DNA of 45,577 bases, taken from positions 1-45,577 of the forward strand of contig JAITLV010000098.1 in the NCBI GenBank assembly GCA_031277685.1, in the 5' to 3' direction. Numbering within the stretch: position 1 is the first letter of the stretch; each line of letters begins with the position of its first letter. This DNA comes from Sphingobacterium sp. (GTDB lineage Bacteria > Bacteroidota > Bacteroidia > Sphingobacteriales > Sphingobacteriaceae). Positions 41,601 through 45,577 of the stretch are shown in pieces. A model generated the notes under the pieces. That model did no database searches, had not been told where the DNA came from, and was given only the letters and a program-made list of their open reading frames with translations. Both the position numbers and the translations under genes were made by a program.

Positions 41601-43133
41601 GGATAGTATCGCTAAAGGAACATCTGAACCCATCGAACCAGTAGGTTCATACCCCGTCAAGGCCATAGGTGTGAGGATTGTTTCGAGATCCTCCCGGGAG
41701 AAGCCAAATGTCTTTTGATATTTGAAGACAGATTCTTTGGAAAGATACGTATAGGTGACACGAGGCTCTTCCAGTTCTTCCAGCTTAATTTTATAGTTGT
41801 CCAGCCAATCGCTATAAGGTTGTTGATTGATCAATTGATCTTTGACTTCGTCATCGGTTAAGATACGTCCTTGCTCCATATCGACAAGGAAGATTTTGCC
41901 TGCTTGTTGACGTCCTTTTTTAATGATGGTTGATTCTTCGATAGGAAGCGCTCCAGCTTCGGAAGCGACCACAACACGGTCGTCTGAGGTTACAGCATAA
42001 CGCAATGGGCGTAAACCGTTGCGGTCTAAAGTCGCTCCGATATGTTTACCGTCGGTGAAACAAAGTGCGGCTGGACCATCCCAAGGTTCCATCAAAGTTG
42101 CGTGGTATTCGTAGAATGCGCGTTTAAGCGGATCCATTTGTGAATTACCATCCCAGGCCTCTGGCACCAACATCAACATGACGTGGGTGAGACTGCGACC
42201 ACTGTGTAAAAGAAGTTCCGCTACATTGTCGAGACAGGCTGAATCTGACTGACCACGGTCAACAATCGGAAGGAGGATTTCCATTTCATCCTCAGTGAAA
42301 TAAGGCGATGATAATGCCCGCATACCCGCGTAAAACCAATTGAGGTTACCTGTTAATGTGTTGATCTCACCATTATGTGCCAACATGCGGAATGGTTGGG
42401 CAAGAGACCAAGAAGGAAAGGTATTTGTCGAGAAGCGCGAGTGTACCAGGCCAAATGCCGATACTACACGGGGATCACGTAAATCAAGATAATATGTGCC
42501 GACTTGGTAAGTTGTTAATTGACCTTTGTAAATGATTGTTTTGCAAGAAAGCGATGCAAAGTAAAGTGGGAGAGGGTATTCTTGTTGTTGTTTAACTTTT
42601 TGAATGATCAGGCGACGTAGAACAAAAAGCTTGCGTTCAAATTCTTCAGTGTTTGAAACTCCGTCTGGTCTGCTAACAAAAAACTGGACGATTTCAGGTT
42701 CGGCACTGAGTGCTGTTGGTCCAATACCTTCACGATTGACTGGTACTGGACGGTAGCCAAGGAATTTCATGCCCCTTTCCGCTGCCGCTTCTTCAATTAA
42801 GTCTCGACATATTTTGTTCATGGCTTCCTCTTTGGGAAGAAAAACCATTCCTGTTCCATAATACCCCGGTTCCTCCAACTGTATTCCTAAGTTGATACAT
42901 TCTTCCCATAAAAATTCATGTGGTAGCTGAATCATGATACCCGCTCCATCACCGCTTTCAGGATCACAGCCACAGGCACCACGATGCTCCATATTTTCCA
43001 GCATGGTCAGCGCGTCTTTTACTTGTGCGTGTGATTTATTCCCTTTAATATGGGCGACAAAGCCTACTCCACAGGCGTCATGCTCAAAATTAGGGTCGTA
43101 GAGGCCCTCCGTTTTCGGTCTTTGTTGAATCAT
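38619..43133 (-). CDS. gltB: glutamate synthase large subunit
   Basis: The alpha subunit of GOGAT, converting glutamine plus 2-oxoglutarate to two glutamates. It is 1504 aa, full length. The N-terminal nucleophile is Cys21 in FEHDACGVGFVAH, after a propeptide that is normally removed. The FMN/2-oxoglutarate synthase domain has GDSMRSAIKQVASARFGVTS and SKAGVGTIAAGVAKA, and the [3Fe-4S] ligands are in CIMMRKCHLNTCPVG (C-x5-C-x4-C, near residue 1120). The C-terminal glutamate-synthase beta-helix ends the chain. It is the first gene of the gltBD operon. I see no exact Bacteroidota -7 match in the AT-rich leader. Confidence 0.97.
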   Translation of the reverse strand: MIQQRPKTEGLYDPNFEHDACGVGFVAHIKGNKSHAQVKDALTMLENMEHRGACGCDPESGDGAGIMIQLPHEFLWEECINLGIQLEEPGYYGTGMVFLPKEEAMNKICRDLIEEAAAERGMKFLGYRPVPVNREGIGPTALSAEPEIVQFFVSRPDGVSNTEEFERKLFVLRRLIIQKVKQQQEYPLPLYFASLSCKTIIYKGQLTTYQVGTYYLDLRDPRVVSAFGLVHSRFSTNTFPSWSLAQPFRMLAHNGEINTLTGNLNWFYAGMRALSSPYFTEDEMEILLPIVDRGQSDSACLDNVAELLLHSGRSLTHVMLMLVPEAWDGNSQMDPLKRAFYEYHATLMEPWDGPAALCFTDGKHIGATLDRNGLRPLRYAVTSDDRVVVASEAGALPIEESTIIKKGRQQAGKIFLVDMEQGRILTDDEVKDQLINQQPYSDWLDNYKIKLEELEEPRVTYTYLSKESVFKYQKTFGFSREDLETILTPMALTGYEPTGSMGSDVPLAILSDQPQHISSYFKQFFAQVTNPPIDPIRERLVMSLATFIGNAGNILIEDKKFCHCVTLPHPILTSKELEKLRSIDTGLFQAKTIQSYFRSDGKPGSLEAGLERLCRYADDAVRDGFQVLILSDRAIDSKHAAIPSLLAVSAVHHHLIKTGNRGAVGLVVEAGDAWEVHHFACLLAFGATAINPYMALASIRTMKEQNTLDTELTWPELSKNYVKAVNNGLLKIFSKMGISTLQSYHGAQIFEVLGIDRSVVDKFFCGAVSRIGGMTLDDLAKEALSKHWRGFEKSRTPQNLLPEGGIYQWKRRGEGHLWNPDTIHLLQQACRTGDYATYKKYAQKINQQKEHMFTLRGLLDFAKHRNSIPLEQVEPASEILKRFATGAMSFGSISHEAHSTLAIAMNRIGAKSNTGEGGEDELRYQPLQNGDSMRSAIKQVASARFGVTSNYLTQADELQIKMAQGAKPGEGGQLPGPKVDAWIAKTRHSTPGVGLISPPPHHDIYSIEDLAQLIFDLKNANRQARINVKLVSKAGVGTIAAGVAKAHADVILIAGFDGGTGASPISSIKHAGLPWELGLAEAHQTLVKNKLRSRVVLQADGQVKTGRDIIIATLLGAEEWGVSTAALVAGGCIMMRKCHLNTCPVGVATQDPELRKLFSGKPEDIVNLFTFLAEEVRETMAYLGFRTINEMVGRAQFLKKRENIDHWKAKKIDFTDILHVERNEPGQSLYNTEEQDHGMAMILDWGLLKQSKLALESKTPVFGTFKVKNTDRTIGTMLSNEISKLYGSEGLPDNTINFKFEGSAGQSFGAFSTKGLSFELQGEANDYVGKGLSGAQLAIYPVTESGLIPEENIIIGNVALFGATSGHLFVNGQAGERFAVRNSGATAVVEGVGDHGCEYMTGGRALILGATGRNFAAGMSGGIAWIYDINDDFRENCNQEMVDLDPLESEDETAIIALLKRHVLLTNSRRADFILQNWAREKNKFIKVFPREYKNVIRQKLVEA

Positions 43134-43440
43134 CTTTCCTTTTCAAATATTATACATTGCTAATATAGGAATAAAAATGGTAAAAATTATAAATATTATA
43201 ACAAAAATGTATTTAATTTGATTTTATCATTTCTTTTAATCTTTTTTGTTGCTGATATTGTATTTAGTGTTTGCAGTGGTTAATAGAGGTTGTTGCACGC
43301 GTGAATAATGCATCATGTGGCAATAATTTTTTGTGGGACATGTAAAAAGCATCTCAAGATTGCGATAATATATATAAATTAGGCAAAGTATTGCATATCG
43401 TGTGTGCAGGTATCAAGATGGCTTAATTAAAGAAAATAAG
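43134..43440. other. AT-rich intergenic region without recognised elements
   Basis: About 307 nt between divergent gltB and the epimerase. Very AT-rich, with A and T runs that might act as UP-like elements. No exact TAnnTTTG box, terminator, tRNA or riboswitch is seen. A frame from 43402 that runs into the epimerase is an upstream extension without support. Confidence 0.6.
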
Positions 43441-44538
43441 ATGAAAATAACCGAAATAGAGATTTATCGACTAAGCATCCCTATGGAACCATTTGTTATT
43501 GCAACTGGAACCATGGATTATGCACAAAATACCTTTATACGTATCCGTACAGATACTGCTCTCTACGGTGTAGGTGAATGTTCCGCCTTTCCGATGATTG
43601 TAGGTGAAACACAGGATACCTGTCTGGTGTTGGCGCGTGACTTTGCCAAGATCTGGAAGGGAAAGGATCCATTGGCTATTAGTGAACGATTGGCCGAGTT
43701 GGATTTGTACATCGCTGGCAATCGAACAATAAAATCTGCATTCGATATCGCGTTGTACGACTTGGCCGCTAAACATGCCGGTGTTCCACTTTATCAACTT
43801 TTGAAGGGGACTAAACGAGAAATCACAACCGATATTACCCTAGGGATTGCTTCTCCGGAGGAAATGGCTGTAAAAGCCAAAGGTCTGCAAGATGGAGGAG
43901 CGGTGCTGTTGAAAGTGAAATTAGGTAAAGAACCCAAAACAGATGTGGCCCGTATCCGTGAGATACGTAAGGCTGTAGGATTTGAGATGCCTATCCGAAT
44001 CGATGCAAACCAAGGCTGGTCATACGAGGATGCCATAGCTGCATTGCAAGGCTTAGAGCCCTTTAAGATTCAATTTTGTGAGCAGCCCATGCGGACATGG
44101 AATGATGACCTTTTACCGCAGTTGCGCACAGAAACCATTGTTCCTATTATGGCAGATGAGTCTGTTTATTCCCACCATGATGCCGAACGTCTGTGTAAAG
44201 CGGATGCCTGCGACTATATCAATATTAAGTTTTCCAAATCAGGGGGTATTCAGGAGGCTTTGAGAATCAATAAGGTCGCAGCAGAATATGGGATAAACTG
44301 TATGATTGGTGGCATGTTGGAATCTCGTTTGGCACTGGCTGCTAAAGTCCATTTTGCCTATGCTGCTCCCAATGTTAAATTTTTTGATTTGGATACTTGT
44401 ATGGTTGGTCATTTACAAGATCCGGTTATCGGTGGCATTCAGTATGATGGCTACAAAATCCATATTTCAGATGAATCGGGTATCGGTGCGGATATAGACC
44501 AAGCATTTTTGGACGACTGCGAAAAATGGGTGATTTAG
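43441..44538 (+). CDS. dipeptide (L-Ala-D/L-Glu) epimerase, enolase superfamily
   Basis: A 365-aa member of the mandelate-racemase/muconate-lactonising group. I start it at ATG 43441 (MKITEIEIYRLSIPM), because the 13 codons upstream do not look conserved. Catalytic Lys158/Lys160 lie in LLKVKLG, metal ligands are D188 (RIDANQGW), E214 (CEQPM) and D239 (MADESVYS), and the second base is K263 in NIKFSKSGG. The DES and KxSKSGG blocks fit dipeptide epimerases, which convert L-Ala-D-Glu from recycled murein. Other dipeptides are possible, since specificity varies in this family. Confidence 0.88.
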   Translation: MKITEIEIYRLSIPMEPFVIATGTMDYAQNTFIRIRTDTALYGVGECSAFPMIVGETQDTCLVLARDFAKIWKGKDPLAISERLAELDLYIAGNRTIKSAFDIALYDLAAKHAGVPLYQLLKGTKREITTDITLGIASPEEMAVKAKGLQDGGAVLLKVKLGKEPKTDVARIREIRKAVGFEMPIRIDANQGWSYEDAIAALQGLEPFKIQFCEQPMRTWNDDLLPQLRTETIVPIMADESVYSHHDAERLCKADACDYINIKFSKSGGIQEALRINKVAAEYGINCMIGGMLESRLALAAKVHFAYAAPNVKFFDLDTCMVGHLQDPVIGGIQYDGYKIHISDESGIGADIDQAFLDDCEKWVI

Positions 44539-44554
44539 TTTTTGCTTTGAAAGT

Positions 44555-44665
44555 ATGAATAGTATGAATTGGGGAATCGGTGGTCAGGAGATTGCTGTCC
44601 TTATTGTTATCATCCTTTTTTTAGTAGCGGCTTATTTCTTCTTCTCAAGGCTGTTGAAGAAATAA
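44555..44665 (+). CDS. 36-aa single-helix membrane protein
   Basis: Starts MNSMNWGIGGQEIAVLIVII and continues with LFLVAAYFFFSRLLKK to a stop. One strongly hydrophobic helix (about 13-30) with a short polar front and a positive tail suggests an N-out orientation. The GGQEIAVLIVIIL beginning resembles the TatA N-terminus but there is no amphipathic helix. It follows the epimerase stop by 16 nt and may be translated with it. No homologues can be checked here; call is based on composition and position. Confidence 0.45.
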   Translation: MNSMNWGIGGQEIAVLIVIILFLVAAYFFFSRLLKK

Positions 44666-44752
44666 AATTCTGTATTTTTTTACATTTGTTAAAAAATAAG
44701 TACGCGGGAACTGTTTTGGAAGGAGAGAGGAACTAAAATAGATAATATTCAG

Positions 44753-44760
44753 TACCTTTG
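44753..44760 (+). promoter_or_regulatory. -7 element of the deoxyhypusine-synthase-like gene
   Basis: TACCTTTG, a full match to TAnnTTTG, 35 nt before the ATG at 44796. A TTTG at 44715 is too far upstream to be the paired -33 element. Confidence 0.45.
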
Positions 44761-44795
44761 CGCTACTTATTATTTTATAAAAGTTAGAAAATATC

Positions 44796-45577
44796 ATGAG
44801 TACTCAAAAAGGACCTATTTCTCAATTTATTGAGCATAATTACCGTCACTTTAACGCAGCGGCATTAGTAGATGCTGCAAAAGGTTACGAGGAACATCTG
44901 TTGGATGGTGGAAAAATGTTGATCTCTTTAGGAGGGGCAATGTCTACAGCTGAATTGGGTGTTTCTTTATCAGAAATGATCCGTCAAGATAAGGTACACT
45001 TTATTTCTTGTACAGGTGCTAATTTAGAAGAGGATGTGATGAACCTTGTGGCACACTCACATTACAAAAGAATCCCGAATTATAGAGATTTGACAGCTGA
45101 GCAAGAAAGAGAGTTATTGGATAACCACTATAATCGTGTTACAGATACTTGTATTCCGGAAGAGGAAGCTTTCCGTCGTTTGCAGAAACATCTTGAAGAT
45201 GTGTGGCATGCGGCAGAAGCGAAAGGTGAGCGTTACTTACCACATGAATTCTTATATCAAGTGGTTAATTCTGGTATATTGGAACAATATTATGAAATTG
45301 ATCCAAAAGACTCATGGATTGTTGCTGCTGCTGAGAAAAACTTACCAATTGTATGTCCGGGATGGGAAGATTCAACCACAGGTAATATCTTCGCGTCAAA
45401 TGTGATCAAAGGTAAATTGAAAGCGAGCACCGTTAAATCAGGTATTGAGTACATGATTTATTTGACAGAATGGTACCGTAACAATTCCGCTGGAAAAGGC
45501 GTAGGTTTCTTCCAGATTGCAGGTGGTATTTCCGGTGATTTCCCAATCTGTGTGGTTCCGATGATGTATCAAGATCT
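44796..45577 (+). CDS. deoxyhypusine-synthase-like protein, 3' end outside window
   Basis: The first 260 codons of a deoxyhypusine synthase family protein; the frame is open to the window edge. It begins MSTQKGPISQFIEHNYRHFNAAALVDAAKGYEEHLLDGGKM, followed by LISLGGAMSTAELGVSLSEMI, ISCTGANLEEDVMNLVAHS and PIVCPGWEDSTTGNIFAS, the NAD-binding and substrate blocks of the family. Bacteria have no eIF5A, so bacterial members are thought to work on polyamines (homospermidine-type reactions) rather than on a translation factor. The active-site lysine region lies beyond the end. Confidence 0.9.
   Translation, partial: MSTQKGPISQFIEHNYRHFNAAALVDAAKGYEEHLLDGGKMLISLGGAMSTAELGVSLSEMIRQDKVHFISCTGANLEEDVMNLVAHSHYKRIPNYRDLTAEQERELLDNHYNRVTDTCIPEEEAFRRLQKHLEDVWHAAEAKGERYLPHEFLYQVVNSGILEQYYEIDPKDSWIVAAAEKNLPIVCPGWEDSTTGNIFASNVIKGKLKASTVKSGIEYMIYLTEWYRNNSAGKGVGFFQIAGGISGDFPICVVPMMYQD

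Overview
The window comes from a member of the Bacteroidota, most likely Sphingobacterium or a close relative in the Sphingobacteriaceae. Evidence: cytochrome oxidase genes ending in a DUF420 gene, SusC-like wording in a VIT protein, DUF6443/RHS architecture, moderate-to-low GC, almost no Shine-Dalgarno dependence, and repeated Bacteroidota-type promoters (TTG about 20 nt before TAnnTTTG). This assignment rests on family knowledge; no database was searched.

Layout. 1-2865: end of an aa3/caa3-type cytochrome oxidase operon (subunit III, subunit IV, a cysteine-less SCO-like protein, DUF420) plus a conserved small protein. 3032-10922: mtgA, mutS, an outer-membrane barrel, trmN6 with a phosphoesterase, cupin and DUF488 proteins, a MerR regulator and a small HExxH membrane protein. 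11015-16455: accD, the SRP RNA gene, an MHS-type MFS transporter overlapping a small membrane protein, dprA and two lineage-type hypotheticals. 16456-24993: rsmG, a glycosyltransferase, tgt, an LptF/LptG permease, an EamA transporter and a large VIT/vWA/DUF2135 protein. 25241-26518: a phytase-like lipoprotein whose start codon seems to have been lost.

26590-36927 is the accessory part. It holds (i) a 321-aa TnpB/Cas12f-like protein lacking recognisable RuvC catalytic residues and truncated before RuvC-III and the zinc ribbon. Downstream on the same strand are a 40-nt RNA-type hairpin and a contiguous array of sixteen 21-22-bp palindromic units organised as 63-bp higher-order repeats. It also holds (ii) an RHS/DUF6443 polymorphic-toxin-like protein ending in a metzincin domain, with a secreted partner gene 3 nt downstream; (iii) a NUMOD4/NUMOD1 protein; and (iv) an AT-rich cluster of small immunity-like genes (DUF2750, ankyrin, an MSWDIVLF-type protein, AlbA_2), with at least one truncated paralogue and one apparently frameshifted gene.

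37138-45577 returns to core genes: gltD and gltB (glutamate synthase), a dipeptide epimerase, a tiny membrane protein and the start of a deoxyhypusine-synthase-like gene cut by the window edge.

The best candidate for an undescribed system is the inactivated TnpB/Cas12f-like protein with its adjacent hairpin and 21-bp array. It could be a domesticated RNA-guided DNA-binding protein, but the functional link between protein and array is inference.
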